From: Opitutaceae bacterium
GTDB taxonomy: Bacteria > Verrucomicrobiota > Verrucomicrobiia > Opitutales > Opitutaceae
Direction of reading: 5' to 3'
Length of the DNA stretch: 64,000 bases
Assembly (NCBI GenBank): GCA_023269565.1
Contig: JAHFTD010000002.1
Location: forward strand, 1 to 64,000
How positions within the stretch are numbered: the first letter of the stretch is position 1; each line of letters opens with the position of its first letter. The position numbers and the translations under genes were made by a program. Positions 8,484 through 21,004 of this stretch are shown here, piece by piece. Under the pieces are notes generated by a model. It did no database searches. It had not been told where the DNA came from and was given only the letters and a program-made list of their open reading frames with translations.

Positions 8484-9200
8484 ATGGCCACCGTCAACGC
8501 TTCGCTCACTCCTCTTCCCGGGCACCTCTATGTGGTCGCCACTCCGATCGGCAACCTTGCCGATCTGACGGAGCGCGCCCGGGCCATCCTCGGCGCCACC
8601 GACCTCGTCGCTTGCGAGGACACCCGCACGACCGGCGCGCTGCTCAAACACCTTGGGTTGCACCGCGAACTCGTTTCCTATCACGAGCACAACGAAACCG
8701 GGGCCGCCGAGAACCTCGCCGGGTTGATCGCCGGTGGCAGGTCCGTCGCGCTGGTCAGCGATGCCGGCACACCCGGTCTGAGCGACCCGGGCTTCCGCCT
8801 CGTGCGCGCCTGCCGCCGCCGCCGGCTGCCCGTTGTCCCCGTTCCCGGGCCCAGCGCCCTGACCGCCGTGCTCTGTGCCGCCGGCCTCCCGACCAACGGA
8901 TTTCTCTTCGTCGGCTTTCTGCCGCCCAAATCCGCCGCCCGCACCGTGTTCCTCGAAAAATACCGCAACTTCGACTACACTCTGGCCCTTTACGAGAGTT
9001 GCCACCGGATTGACAAATTTGCGGCGGAGATTGTCACCGTGCTCGGTCCCGAACGGGTGATTTGCATCGCCAAGGAGGTGACAAAACTGCACGAGACCTT
9101 CCTCGTCGGCCTCGCCGCCGACGTGGCCGGACAGCTCGCTCGAATGAGTCATAAGGGTGAGTTTGTCGTGCTCATTGCGCCGAAGGATTTCACGCCCTGA
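8484..9200 (+). CDS. rsmI: 16S rRNA (cytidine-1402 2'-O) methyltransferase
   Basis: RsmI methylates the ribose of C1402 in 16S rRNA using S-adenosylmethionine. The 238-residue SPOUT-unrelated, tetrapyrrole-methylase-fold protein shows the expected LYVVATPIGNLADLTERA, CEDTRTTG, ALVSDAGTPGLSDPGFRLV and VPVPGPSALTAVL. The family is ~270-290 residues, so this copy is slightly short at the C-terminus. The annotated ATG touches the preceding terminator; no Shine-Dalgarno is visible, so the start may be used on a leaderless or read-through transcript. The next gene begins 2 nt after its stop. Confidence 0.94.
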   Translation: MATVNASLTPLPGHLYVVATPIGNLADLTERARAILGATDLVACEDTRTTGALLKHLGLHRELVSYHEHNETGAAENLAGLIAGGRSVALVSDAGTPGLSDPGFRLVRACRRRRLPVVPVPGPSALTAVLCAAGLPTNGFLFVGFLPPKSAARTVFLEKYRNFDYTLALYESCHRIDKFAAEIVTVLGPERVICIAKEVTKLHETFLVGLAADVAGQLARMSHKGEFVVLIAPKDFTP

Positions 9201-9202
9201 CC

Positions 9203-10138
9203 ATGCGTCCCGTCGTCGCTGTAGTCGATATTGGCAGCAACTCCATCAAGGTGCTGGTCGCTACACGCAGCGACAGCGGCAATATCAGGACGCTCGCTAC
9301 CCGCGCCATCGATGCGCGCATCAGTGCTGGCATCAATCGGACCGAGCCCCGCCTGAGCGCCGACGGGATGGCGCGCGGTCTCGTCGCCACCCGCGAGTTG
9401 CTGGCAGGCGTGGGGGCATACGCTCCCGACCGGATCCTGCTCGTTGCCACCAGTGCGGTCCGCGATGCCGTCAACGGCCCGGAGTTTGGCGCCCTCGTCG
9501 CGCGGGAGACCGGCCACAAAATCCGCGTCTTGACTGGCGAGGAGGAAGCCGCAGGCATCGGTCACGGTCTGACCTGCGAACCTGCGCTGGCCGCCCTGCA
9601 GGATTTTTATGTCTTCGACCTCGGCGGTGGCAGCCTTGAGTGCCTCGCCTTTCGCGGACGCCGGGTGGAGCAATCGCTCAGTTTGCAACTCGGCTGCGTG
9701 CGGCTCACCGAAAAGTTTGTGCCCGACGCCTCGGCGGCTTTCCCCGCCGTTGCCTGCAACCAAATCCAGCAACATGCCAAGGCCGCACTTTCGGCATTCC
9801 GGTTCGCCCTGCCTGCGGCGTCGGTTGGCGTCGGGACGGGCGGGACAGTCGCCAGCATTCGCAGCATTCGTGCCGCCGCCGTCGGTTGCAAAGCCGAGGA
9901 GACTTCCCCGTTGGTTCCACTGTCTGAACTCCGTGATTTGCTTGGCCGACTGGCCCCGCTGACGCTGGCCGAGCGCCGGCAGGTGTCCGGCCTGTCCGCC
10001 GCCCGGGCCGATGTCTTTCCCACCGCCCTCGCGACTCTCCTCGCCATCGCCGAGCAGGGCGGGCTCGGCGCATTTCAGCACTCATTCTATAATCTCCGGT
10101 ATGGCCTTGCCGCTGAATTGCTGGACGAGCTCGCCTGA
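9203..10138 (+). CDS. Ppx/GppA-family phosphatase
   Basis: This 311-residue protein belongs to the exopolyphosphatase / guanosine pentaphosphate phosphohydrolase family. It shows the sugar-kinase-like ATPase motifs AVVDIGSNSIKVLVA at the start, LTGEEEAAGIGHG and FDLGGGSLECLAF. It has only the two N-terminal actin-like domains and not the C-terminal HD-type helical domain of the long E. coli forms. It may hydrolyse polyphosphate or (p)ppGpp derivatives; the sequence alone does not decide. It is 2 nt downstream of rsmI and clearly co-transcribed. Confidence 0.88.
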   Translation: MRPVVAVVDIGSNSIKVLVATRSDSGNIRTLATRAIDARISAGINRTEPRLSADGMARGLVATRELLAGVGAYAPDRILLVATSAVRDAVNGPEFGALVARETGHKIRVLTGEEEAAGIGHGLTCEPALAALQDFYVFDLGGGSLECLAFRGRRVEQSLSLQLGCVRLTEKFVPDASAAFPAVACNQIQQHAKAALSAFRFALPAASVGVGTGGTVASIRSIRAAAVGCKAEETSPLVPLSELRDLLGRLAPLTLAERRQVSGLSAARADVFPTALATLLAIAEQGGLGAFQHSFYNLRYGLAAELLDELA

Positions 10139-10160
10139 AACCTTTTCTCTTGCACACCTC

Positions 10161-12482
10161 ATGAAACACCCCCCCCGCTCCTTGTTTTCGCAACTTTTCC
10201 TCCGCATCGCGCTGCTACTGACGGCCGGCGTGCTGCACGCGGCGGACGATGCCCCGACCTCACTGCTGGGCTTTGCAGCCGGCCGGGTGCCCGCACAGTT
10301 GCAGCGGGAAATATTCTTCGACACCCAGCTCAAGGCTGGCGACCTCCGTGACTGGCTGGAAGTCATGTCCTCCGAGCCTAACCATGTGGGCTCTCCACAC
10401 GACAAATGGAACGCGGAGTTCACGCTCGGGAAATTCCAAGAATGGGGCTGGGACGCCCGCATTGAAACTTTTTATGTGCTCTACCCCACACCCAAGAGCA
10501 CCTCGCTGGAGATGGTGGCCCCGGTCAAATTCACGGCGAAACTCCACGAACCGCCGGTCGCGGGCGACCGCACGTCCGACAAGACCAAGGACGCGCTCCC
10601 TTCCTATCATGCCTACGGCGCCGACGGTGACGTCACCGCCGAACTCGTCTACGTCAACCAAGGCATGCCCGACGACTACAAGGAGCTCGAGCGTCGCGGC
10701 ATCAGCGTCAAGGGCCGCATCGTGATTGCGCGTTACGGCGGCGGCTGGCGCGGCCTGAAGCCCAAGCTCGCCTACGAGCACGGCGCCATCGGCTGCCTCG
10801 TGTATTCCGACCCGCACGACGATGGTTATAGCACCAACGACACCTATCCCAATGGCGGCAGCCGGCCGGCCGATGGCGTGCAGCGCGGCTCGGTCGCCGA
10901 TATGCCGGTTTATCCCGGCGATCCGCTCACGCCCAACATCGGAGCTACGCAGGACGCCAAGCGGCTGACCATAGCCGAGGCAAAGACGGTTCTGAAGATA
11001 CCGGTCATGCCCATTTCCTATGCCGACGCGCAGCCGCTCCTGGCCGCGCTCGGTGGCCCGGTCGTGCCGGCGAACTGGCGCGGCGCGCTGCCTATTACCT
11101 ATCACTTCGGCCCGGGCCCGGCCAAGGTTCACCTCGCCATCTCCTCCGACTGGAGCCTCAAGCCCATCTACGACGTCATCGCCACTATACGCGGCGTCGA
11201 ACTGCCGGACGAATGGATTCTTCGCGGCAATCACCGCGACGGTTGGGTTTTTGGCGCGTGGGATCCCCTCTCCGGCCACGTCGCCATGATGGCCGAGGCC
11301 AAGGCCCTCGGGGCACTCGCCAAGCAGGGTTGGAAGCCCCGCCGGACACTCGTCTATTGCAGTTGGGATGGCGAGGAACCCGGCTTGTTGGGTTCCACCG
11401 AGTGGGCCGAGACCCACGCCGTGGAACTGCAGAAAAAAGCGCTGCTCTACATCAATTCCGATACGAACACGCGCGGCTTCTTCGGGCCGGGCGGCAGCCA
11501 TTCCTTTCAGGGCCTGGTCAGCGAAGTCGCGGCGCAGGTCCGCGATCCCGAGACGGGCGTGTCCGTGCTCGAGCGTCTCCGGGCGAAAATCCTCGTCAAT
11601 GGCGCGAAAAAGACCGCGAGCGAGGACGAGAAAGCGGCGGCGAAATTTGTCGCTACTCTACCGGGTGTGCCCATCGAGGCGCTCGGCTCAGGCTCAGATT
11701 TCACCCCCTTCCTCCAGCATCTTGGCATCACCACCCTGAGCCTCGAATACGGAGGTGAAGACCAGCAGGCGGGCGTCTATCACTCCATTTACGACTCCTT
11801 CGACCACTATGTGCGCTTCGGCGACCCGGGCTTCGCCTACGGCATCACCCTCGCCCAGACCATCGGCCGCGTCATGCTGCGCTTGGCCGATGCCGATGTG
11901 CCCCCGATGCGGTTCGGTGACTTTGCTGACACAGTCGGGCGCTACACCGAGGAGATCCACAAGCTCGCCGACAATACCCGGGAGGGCACCGAGCAGCTCA
12001 ACCGTCTGCTCGACGCGAAGGCCTACCAACTCGCCGCTGATCCCACGGAAACCTACATCTCGCCCGTGCGGGAGACTAGCGTGCCGTTCCTCAACCTCAC
12101 GCCGCTCGACAACGCGGTGCTCCGCCTCCAGGGCAGCGCCAAGGCCTGCGACGAAGCCTGCGCCCGCGCCGTCGCCGCCGGCGTGCCGTTCAGCGCCGCC
12201 CAGCGCGCCGAACTCGCCAGCCTGATGCAAGGCCTGGAGCAAAGTCTTACCAACGAGGGCGGCCTGCCCGGCCGCGAGTGGTTCAAGCACATGATTTACG
12301 CGCCGGGCTTGCTCACCGGCTACGGTGTGAAGACCCTTCCCGGGCTGCGCGAAGCCATCGAGCAACGCCAGTGGACACAGGCCGAGCACTATGCCGCGAT
12401 CATCGCCGGTGTTCTCGACGCCTACCGCGACCGCCTCGACAAGACTGCCACGCTGCTCAAGAGCGCCGCCACTAAGAACTGA
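10161..12482 (+). CDS. M28-family metallopeptidase, glutamate carboxypeptidase II-like, exported
   Basis: The track ORF begins 150 nt too early inside the ppx gene. The ATG at 10161 gives 773 residues with a signal peptide (SQLFLRIALLLTAGVLHAADD). Order of domains: an N-terminal part, a PA (protease-associated) domain at about residues 155-260, the M28 zinc peptidase at about 345-590, and a C-terminal helical dimerisation domain. Probable di-zinc ligands are seen in GNHRDGWVFGAWDP, CSWDGEEPGLLG, YINSDTNT and VYHSIYDSFDHY. This matches the PSMA/NAALADase architecture. It is probably a periplasmic peptidase releasing C-terminal amino acids. Confidence 0.92.
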   Translation: MKHPPRSLFSQLFLRIALLLTAGVLHAADDAPTSLLGFAAGRVPAQLQREIFFDTQLKAGDLRDWLEVMSSEPNHVGSPHDKWNAEFTLGKFQEWGWDARIETFYVLYPTPKSTSLEMVAPVKFTAKLHEPPVAGDRTSDKTKDALPSYHAYGADGDVTAELVYVNQGMPDDYKELERRGISVKGRIVIARYGGGWRGLKPKLAYEHGAIGCLVYSDPHDDGYSTNDTYPNGGSRPADGVQRGSVADMPVYPGDPLTPNIGATQDAKRLTIAEAKTVLKIPVMPISYADAQPLLAALGGPVVPANWRGALPITYHFGPGPAKVHLAISSDWSLKPIYDVIATIRGVELPDEWILRGNHRDGWVFGAWDPLSGHVAMMAEAKALGALAKQGWKPRRTLVYCSWDGEEPGLLGSTEWAETHAVELQKKALLYINSDTNTRGFFGPGGSHSFQGLVSEVAAQVRDPETGVSVLERLRAKILVNGAKKTASEDEKAAAKFVATLPGVPIEALGSGSDFTPFLQHLGITTLSLEYGGEDQQAGVYHSIYDSFDHYVRFGDPGFAYGITLAQTIGRVMLRLADADVPPMRFGDFADTVGRYTEEIHKLADNTREGTEQLNRLLDAKAYQLAADPTETYISPVRETSVPFLNLTPLDNAVLRLQGSAKACDEACARAVAAGVPFSAAQRAELASLMQGLEQSLTNEGGLPGREWFKHMIYAPGLLTGYGVKTLPGLREAIEQRQWTQAEHYAAIIAGVLDAYRDRLDKTATLLKSAATKN

Positions 12483-12492
12483 GTCTCTTCAG

Positions 12493-13419
12493 TTATGCCT
12501 TCTTGGGCTGATGCAAGGCTGTGAGCAAGGCGGTGAAATCCTCCGGCAGCGGAGCATGCAAGTCCATTGTCTTGCCGGACACGGGATGAGTGAAGACGAG
12601 GTGCTCGGCATGGAGCATCACGCGCCGGGGTGCGGGTAGATCAGCCCGCGGTCTCCACCCGTAGACGCTGTCGCCCAGCAGCGGGTGCCCGAGCGATCTC
12701 AGATGCACGCGTATCTGGTGCGTGCGGCCGGTATGGATGCGGCAGCGCACCAGGGCGGCCTTGTCGCCAAATTTTTCCACCACTGCCCAGTCGGTCCGAG
12801 CCGACCGACCGCCCTCGCCCACCGTCATCCGGTGCCGTTGGGTCGGATGCCGGCTGATGGCACGGTCGATGGTGCCGTGGTCGGTCTTCGGCGCGCCGGA
12901 AACGAGTGCGAGATATTCCTTCTTGAGCGTCCGTGACGCAAACTGGTCGGCCAGTGCGCGGTGCGCGGAGTCGCTCTTCGCCACGACAATCAGGCCCGTC
13001 GTCTCCTTGTCGATGCGGTGCACGATGCCGGGGCGTTCGACCCCGCCGATGCCGCTCAGCGTGCCGGCGCAATGCGCGAGCAGAGCGTGCACGAGGGTGT
13101 CCTCGCCCGTGCCCACCCCCGGATGCACCACCATGCCGGCGGGTTTGTTCAGCACGATGAGGTGCTTGTCCTCAAAGATCACTTCGAGCGGAATGTCCAC
13201 CGGCTTCAGCCGGGCAAGCGTTGTTTCCGGAAATGAAAACTCCAGTATTTGGCCGCCGGCGACCGTGTCACTCTGGGCGATTACCTTGCCAGCGGCATTT
13301 ACCAGTCCGGCCTCAAATGCCCGCTGGAAGGCAGCCCGGCTGTGCGCTGGGAAGGCGGCGGCCAAGATCTTGTCCGCCCGTGTGCGACGGACGCTCGGCG
13401 GGACGACGTAGGTGGTCAT
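12493..13419 (-). CDS. RluA-family 23S rRNA pseudouridine synthase (RluD-like)
   Basis: I start at ATG 13419 (308 aa), which overlaps the adenosine deaminase stop by 4 nt; the longer track ORF has an unlikely arginine-rich head. An N-terminal S4 RNA-binding domain (TRADKILAAAF ... RAAFQRAFEAGLVNAAG) is followed by the catalytic domain with HRIDKETTGLIVVAK, whose aspartate near residue 136 is the nucleophile, and the ending motif ALHAEHLVF-like stretch (MLHAEHLVFTHP). It converges with the M28 peptidase gene 10 nt away. Exact uridine targets are inferred from the RluD likeness only. Confidence 0.92.
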   Translation of the reverse strand: MTTYVVPPSVRRTRADKILAAAFPAHSRAAFQRAFEAGLVNAAGKVIAQSDTVAGGQILEFSFPETTLARLKPVDIPLEVIFEDKHLIVLNKPAGMVVHPGVGTGEDTLVHALLAHCAGTLSGIGGVERPGIVHRIDKETTGLIVVAKSDSAHRALADQFASRTLKKEYLALVSGAPKTDHGTIDRAISRHPTQRHRMTVGEGGRSARTDWAVVEKFGDKAALVRCRIHTGRTHQIRVHLRSLGHPLLGDSVYGWRPRADLPAPRRVMLHAEHLVFTHPVSGKTMDLHAPLPEDFTALLTALHQPKKA

Positions 13420-14408
13420 GGCGCGGCAATTACGGCGTCGAGCTGGTCGAGCCAGGGATTTTTCTGCGCTGCGGGCATCAGCGCCACCTCGAAGCCATTG
13501 CGGGCGAGCTGCACCAACTCCTTGCGCGTGAATCCGCAATGGTAAGCCAGCGCCTCATATTCGTCTGTCAAGGCGTTGCCGAAAGATATGGGATCGTCCG
13601 TGCTTACCGTCACCTTCACTCCCGCGTCGAAGAGCTGACGGATTGGATGATTGGCCAGCGTGATGCCGGGCATGAGCTTGTGGTTGCTGATCGGGCAGAT
13701 GTCGAGCGCCACGCGGCTGTGGGCGAGTTCGTCAACGAGCGCAACATTTTCGGCCGCCCGAACGCCGTGCTCGAGGCGATGAGGCTGGAGTTCGTTCAGG
13801 ACACGGCGCACAAAGTCCGCCCCCATGAACTCGCCGGCGTGGGCCTTGGTGTATTTGCCGGCGCGGTGCGCGGCCGCCCAATACTCCGCGGTCCACGACT
13901 CCAGTGGCTGGTCTTCCGGCCCGTGCAGATCGATCCCAGCCAGTTCGGGCCAGCCCAGTGCGTCCTCCAGCACGGGCCGCATTTTCGGGCCGGCACCTGT
14001 GTGGTGGATTCCTAGGAATACACGCACCTCCAGTCCTACGGGAACCGCCGCCCGGATGGCGGCGAGAATCTCGTATCCGTCCAGACCGAGGAGCTCAATC
14101 ACTCCGGAAGCAAAGCTGGTCTCGACGTATTTCACATTCTGGGCGACGTGGCGGGCGAAGACGATCTTCGCGGCCTCATGGTAGCGCTCTGGCGACGTAT
14201 ACCAAGAAATGGCCATGCCGATCAGCTCCTGTTCGAAATGCGCAAAGTCCCGGAACTTGAAGTCCGGAGCCCAGGAATCAGGTGGCCGGCTGAACCCGGG
14301 CCGCGCGCGTTGCAGCAACTCGAACGGCAGTGCTCCCTCGATGTGGAGGTGCGTCTCCGTCTTGGGCAGCGACTGGATAAAGGCGGCGAGAGAGGATTCT
14401 GGGAGCAT
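13416..14408 (-). CDS. Adenosine deaminase family protein
   Basis: The 330-residue protein from ATG 14408 has all the amidohydrolase metal and catalytic motifs of the family: THLHIEGALP near the N-terminus, KAHAGEF, RLEHGVRA and VSTDDPISFG. It should hydrolyse an adenine-containing substrate with release of ammonia. Adenosine, adenine and aminodeoxyfutalosine deaminases share these motifs; the last is less likely here because menF, menD and menB of the classical menaquinone route are in the same window. The stop overlaps the pseudouridine synthase start by 4 nt. Confidence 0.88.
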   Translation of the reverse strand: MLPESSLAAFIQSLPKTETHLHIEGALPFELLQRARPGFSRPPDSWAPDFKFRDFAHFEQELIGMAISWYTSPERYHEAAKIVFARHVAQNVKYVETSFASGVIELLGLDGYEILAAIRAAVPVGLEVRVFLGIHHTGAGPKMRPVLEDALGWPELAGIDLHGPEDQPLESWTAEYWAAAHRAGKYTKAHAGEFMGADFVRRVLNELQPHRLEHGVRAAENVALVDELAHSRVALDICPISNHKLMPGITLANHPIRQLFDAGVKVTVSTDDPISFGNALTDEYEALAYHCGFTRKELVQLARNGFEVALMPAAQKNPWLDQLDAVIAAP

Positions 14409-14470
14409 GGTCTTCAGGTGGGACCCTACTGCCGGGCTTACCGCGCGGCACACGGCCCGGCGCTCTGTCC

Positions 14471-15589
14471 CTACCCTTTCTTGAGCAATTCTTCGGGGTT
14501 CAATTTCTGGAGGGCCTTCGGCACGAACTGACCGTCCTTGCGGACGAGCCTGCCGTCGAACCAGATTTCGCCGCCGCCATAATCAGGCCGCTGGATGCAG
14601 ACCATATCCCAGTGGACGGCGGACTTGTTGCCATTGCCACCGGTTTCGTAGGCTTGGCCGGGCGTGAAGTGAAACGAGCCGGCTATTTTTTCGTCGAAGA
14701 GAATGTCACGCATCGGCTGCTGGATGTGCGGGTTGAACCCGAGGGCGAACTCGCCGATGTAGCGCGCGCCGGCATCGGTATCCAGAATGTCGTTCAACCG
14801 TTTCGTGTTGTTGCTCGTGGCCTCGACGATCCGGCCCTGCTTGAAGATGAGGCGGATGTTGTCGAACGAGGTGCCAAGGTAGACGGTTGGGGCGTTGTAT
14901 TGGATGACTCCCTCGACCGATTCCTTCACGGGACAGGAGAAAACCTCGCCGTCCGGGATGTTCTTGGTGCCGCCGCACGGCACGGAGCCGATGCCCTTGA
15001 TGGAGAAACGCAAGTTCGTGCCCGGACCCTTGATCTCGACCCGGTCGGTCCGGTCCATCAGATCGGCGAGGGCCTTCATGCCGGGTCCGTAGCGCCGGTA
15101 GTCGAAGGTGCAGACACGGAAATAGAAATCCTCGAATCCCTCGGAGCTCATGCCCGCCTGCTGCGCCATCGCGGACGTAGGCCAGCGCAGCACGACCCAC
15201 TTCGTCTTGTTGACCCGGTAATCGAGCACGGGCTTGAGGATTTTCGCCGTCAATTGCACGCGCTCAGACGGCACATCGGAAGTTTCGAAGATGTTGTCCG
15301 AACCCCGGACGGCGATGTAGGCCTGCATCCGCTGCATGCGGATCAACTCCACATCGGCAATGGTCTGGTATTGCTCGGCAGTGGCGGCCCGCAGCATCTC
15401 GCGGGTGATGCGCGCACGCTGAATGTTGACAAAGGGTATCGCCCCCCGGTCCCGGACGGCGCGGATCAGCGCGCCGACAAAGGTATCCGGAATGTCAAAC
15501 GCGTCGATCAACACGCGCTCGTTTTTTTGCAAATTGATGGAAAAACCGGTCAGCACTTCCGCCAGCCTGTTGTAACGGGGATCACTCAT
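14471..15589 (-). CDS. Aminopeptidase, M29 (thermophilic metalloprotease) family
   Basis: The 372-residue product is a full-length M29 peptidase, a cytoplasmic dinuclear metal aminopeptidase. The family's C-terminal metal-binding block is clear: [10 protein letters not shown], then [28 protein letters not shown]. The N-terminal domain carries [14 protein letters not shown], the usual GExVlI-like strand. It lies between lpxK (42 nt upstream) and adenosine deaminase (62 nt downstream) on the same strand. Confidence 0.92.
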   Translation of the reverse strand: MSDPRYNRLAEVLTGFSINLQKNERVLIDAFDIPDTFVGALIRAVRDRGAIPFVNIQRARITREMLRAATAEQYQTIADVELIRMQRMQAYIAVRGSDNIFETSDVPSERVQLTAKILKPVLDYRVNKTKWVVLRWPTSAMAQQAGMSSEGFEDFYFRVCTFDYRRYGPGMKALADLMDRTDRVEIKGPGTNLRFSIKGIGSVPCGGTKNIPDGEVFSCPVKESVEGVIQYNAPTVYLGTSFDNIRLIFKQGRIVEATSNNTKRLNDILDTDAGARYIGEFALGFNPHIQQPMRDILFDEKIAGSFHFTPGQAYETGGNGNKSAVHWDMVCIQRPDYGGGEIWFDGRLVRKDGQFVPKALQKLNPEELLKKG

Positions 15590-15631
15590 GTCCCAGCTAT
15601 CACGACTCGCAGCGGGGCGTTCAACCCCAAA

Positions 15632-16846
15632 TCACTCCGCCGTCCCGCTGCCGGTGTCGTCCGCTGGCCGGCCGCGGGGAAAGCAGATTTTTCCCACCGC
15701 CTCGTCGAAGTCGGCCGCCCCGCGGAGAATGTCGATTTCCAGGCGCAGGTAATAGCAGGGTAGCGGATATTTCTCGTCCGCCGCGAGCCGCACGGCGTCC
15801 TTTTCCGTTGTCACGACAAACTCAGCGCCCGCCTGCACCGCTCCGGCAAACACCTCCTGGATATCTTCATGGGTGAAACGGTAGTGGTCGAGGTAGCGTT
15901 GCGTGTGCACGAGCCGGGCGCCGGCCTCGCGCAGGAACGCCTCGAAACTCTCCGGCGTCGCAATCCCGCTGAACGCGGCGATGCTCCGGCCGCGCAGCTC
16001 GGCCAGTTCGCACCGTTCGCCGTTGCCGATTCGCTGCAGGTATTGCGGTTGATGGGCGCATTCGATGATTTCCACGTCCGGGTTGAAGCGGCGGATGACG
16101 GCTTCGAGCTCCTCGTCGCGGTGGCCGCGGGACTTGGTCAAAAAGACATAGGAGGCGCGGCGAAGATGCCTCACCGGCTCGCGCAGGATGCCGCGCGGAA
16201 GCAGGTGGCCGTTGCCGAACGGGTTGGTCTTGTCGACGAGCAGGAGATTGAGCCGGCCCTTGAGCGGGAGGTATTGGAATCCGTCGTCCAGCACGAGGGT
16301 ATCGCAGCCGAATTTTTTGATCGCATACGCGCCGGCTTTCACTCGGTTTTTGTCCACGAGGACGACGACGCCCGGCAGGTTGCGCGCAAGCATGTAGGGC
16401 TCGTCACCGGCGAGTTCCGAGTCGAGCAGCACCCGCGCACCGTCGCTCACCACGCGCGGCGGCGGTTCCTCGGTGTGCGTGATCCAGAACCACCATTTTT
16501 TCCAGAACGGCGGCGCCTTGCTCATGTAGCCGCGGCTGAGAATGGCGACCTTGCGGCCGCGGTCGCGCAGTGAACGGGCGAATTTCTCCACCACCGGTGT
16601 CTTGCCCGTGCCGCCGACGGTCAGGTTGCCCACCACCACCACGAGACAGCCCAGCGGCTGGTCGCGGAGGATGCGGTGCCGGTAGAGCCACAGTCTGAGT
16701 TGCACAATGCCGCTGAAGAGATTCGAGCACACCTGCAGGAACACCGCGAGTAGGGCCGCCGCCGTCCCCTCGCGCCGGCCCATGATGACATCGATGGCGA
16801 ACTGCTCGAATTCGTTGGCCTTGGTGCGAATCCAGCGTTTGGGCAT
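15632..16846 (-). CDS. lpxK: Tetraacyldisaccharide 4'-kinase (lipid A biosynthesis)
   Basis: LpxK phosphorylates the 4' position of the lipid A disaccharide at the cytoplasmic face of the inner membrane, so the organism makes lipid A. The 404-residue protein has an N-terminal membrane-associated helix, then [21 protein letters not shown] (Walker A near residues 74-82), [36 protein letters not shown] and [10 protein letters not shown]. These are standard LpxK motifs. It is longer than the ~330 residues of E. coli because of an N-terminal extension of about 50 residues and a larger loop after SRGY. Confidence 0.95.
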   Translation of the reverse strand: MPKRWIRTKANEFEQFAIDVIMGRREGTAAALLAVFLQVCSNLFSGIVQLRLWLYRHRILRDQPLGCLVVVVGNLTVGGTGKTPVVEKFARSLRDRGRKVAILSRGYMSKAPPFWKKWWFWITHTEEPPPRVVSDGARVLLDSELAGDEPYMLARNLPGVVVLVDKNRVKAGAYAIKKFGCDTLVLDDGFQYLPLKGRLNLLLVDKTNPFGNGHLLPRGILREPVRHLRRASYVFLTKSRGHRDEELEAVIRRFNPDVEIIECAHQPQYLQRIGNGERCELAELRGRSIAAFSGIATPESFEAFLREAGARLVHTQRYLDHYRFTHEDIQEVFAGAVQAGAEFVVTTEKDAVRLAADEKYPLPCYYLRLEIDILRGAADFDEAVGKICFPRGRPADDTGSGTAE

Positions 16847-16937
16847 GAGGGAGAAAGGCTTTGACCTGCGGGGGCGTGGGTTGGTGAATCCTTGCTAGAC
16901 GCCGGGCCCGCGACATGCAACACCAGCGTCATCAACG

Positions 16938-18020
16938 ATGACCTACAAGCTTTTCATCCCCGGTCCCGTGGCCGTTTCGGAAAAAACCCTGCGCGCCATG
17001 ACCCGGCCCATGATCGGCCACCGCAGCAACGATTTCGTCGCACTCTACCGCTCGCTGCAGCCGGAGTTGCAGGCGCTCTTCGGCACCCGCGACCCGGTAT
17101 TTCTCGGCACCAGCAGCGCCTGGGGCGTGATGGAGGGCGTGCTTCGCAATGTGGTCCGGCGAAAGGTGCTCTGCTGCATGAATGGGGCGTTCTCGGACAA
17201 ATGGCTCGACGTCGCCTGCCGTTGCGGGCTCGACGCCGCTCCGCTGCAATTTGCTTGGGGCCAGCCGGTCGATCCCGCCGCCCTCCGCGCGGAACTGGCC
17301 AAAGGCGGCTACGACGCCGTGACGCTCATCCACAACGAGACTTCGTGCGGCTGCATGAGCGACCTGCCGGCATTGGCCGCGGTGCTGCGCGAGTTCCAGG
17401 ACGTCCTCAGTATTGTGGACACGGTCAGCTCCTTCAGTGCCATACCGCTTCAAAAGGATGCGCTCGGGCTCGACATCATCATCGCCGGTTCGCAGAAGGC
17501 GCTCGCGCTGCCCCCCGGACTGACGCTCTGCACCGCCTCGGCGCGCACACTGGCGCGGGCCGCCACAGTCGCCGGCCGCGGTTATTATTTTGATTTGCTC
17601 GAGTTTCAGAAAAACCACGAGGCCGGCATGACTCCCAGCACGCCTGTCATCCCGCTTATCTACGCGCTGGAATCAAAGCTGGGGGACATCCGTGCCGAGG
17701 GACTCGAGGCCCGCTACGCGCGGCACGCACGCCTGAATCGCACCGTCCGCGACTGGGGCCACGCGCGGGGCTTCACGCTTTTCCCAAAAAAGGACTACGG
17801 CTCGGTCACGTTGAACTGCTTCGCCAACACCCGCGGCGTCGACCTGGTTGCCCTCAACAAGGCGCTGAAACAGCAACACGGCTTCGTCATCGATGGTGGC
17901 TACGGCCCGCTGAAGGGAAAAACTTTCCGCATCTCCAACATGGGAGACGAGACCGACGAGACGATCGCCGCGCTGCTCAATGCGCTCGACGCCGTCCTCG
18001 TCGACCTGGGCGTGAAATAA
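16938..18020 (+). CDS. Class V aminotransferase (alanine-glyoxylate / serine type)
   Basis: This 360-residue PLP enzyme opens with YKLFIPGPVAVSEKTLRAM and IGHRSNDF, the usual start of the alanine-glyoxylate / serine-pyruvate aminotransferase subgroup. The PLP lysine lies in IIAGSQKALALPPG. NETSCGCMSDL holds the substrate-side loop, and the C-terminal domain includes FRISNMGDET. It is a single gene, divergent from lpxK across 91 nt. Substrate specificity (serine, alanine or phosphoserine-like) cannot be fixed from sequence alone. Confidence 0.88.
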   Translation: MTYKLFIPGPVAVSEKTLRAMTRPMIGHRSNDFVALYRSLQPELQALFGTRDPVFLGTSSAWGVMEGVLRNVVRRKVLCCMNGAFSDKWLDVACRCGLDAAPLQFAWGQPVDPAALRAELAKGGYDAVTLIHNETSCGCMSDLPALAAVLREFQDVLSIVDTVSSFSAIPLQKDALGLDIIIAGSQKALALPPGLTLCTASARTLARAATVAGRGYYFDLLEFQKNHEAGMTPSTPVIPLIYALESKLGDIRAEGLEARYARHARLNRTVRDWGHARGFTLFPKKDYGSVTLNCFANTRGVDLVALNKALKQQHGFVIDGGYGPLKGKTFRISNMGDETDETIAALLNALDAVLVDLGVK

Positions 18021-18096
18021 GCCCTCGCGCGCGCGTCTCACGGAAAAAAGTATTGCTTGCGCTTGGCGACGGCCCGCCCTAACGGCTCGCCCCCAC

Positions 18097-20889
<2,793 letters not shown>

Positions 20890-21004
20890 CAGCGTCAGCC
20901 GGTTGACTCGCATGCTTTAGTCGCGCTTCAGACCATGGCGCTGGAGGGAATAGCCTTGTCGTGGCCTGGCCCGGCTGGATACTGGGCGCAACCGTCAACC
21001 CGCC

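Noticed and set aside
10260-11501. 413-aa ORF opposite the M28 peptidase
   Set aside because: It is a shadow of a gene with clear zinc-ligand motifs.
13416-14408. Adenosine deaminase as an aminodeoxyfutalosine deaminase of the futalosine menaquinone route
   Set aside because: menF, menD and menB of the classical route are in the same window, so a futalosine route is unlikely, though the motifs do not exclude it.
14612-15763. 383-aa plus-strand ORF over the M29 aminopeptidase
   Set aside because: It is a shadow of the M29 gene.
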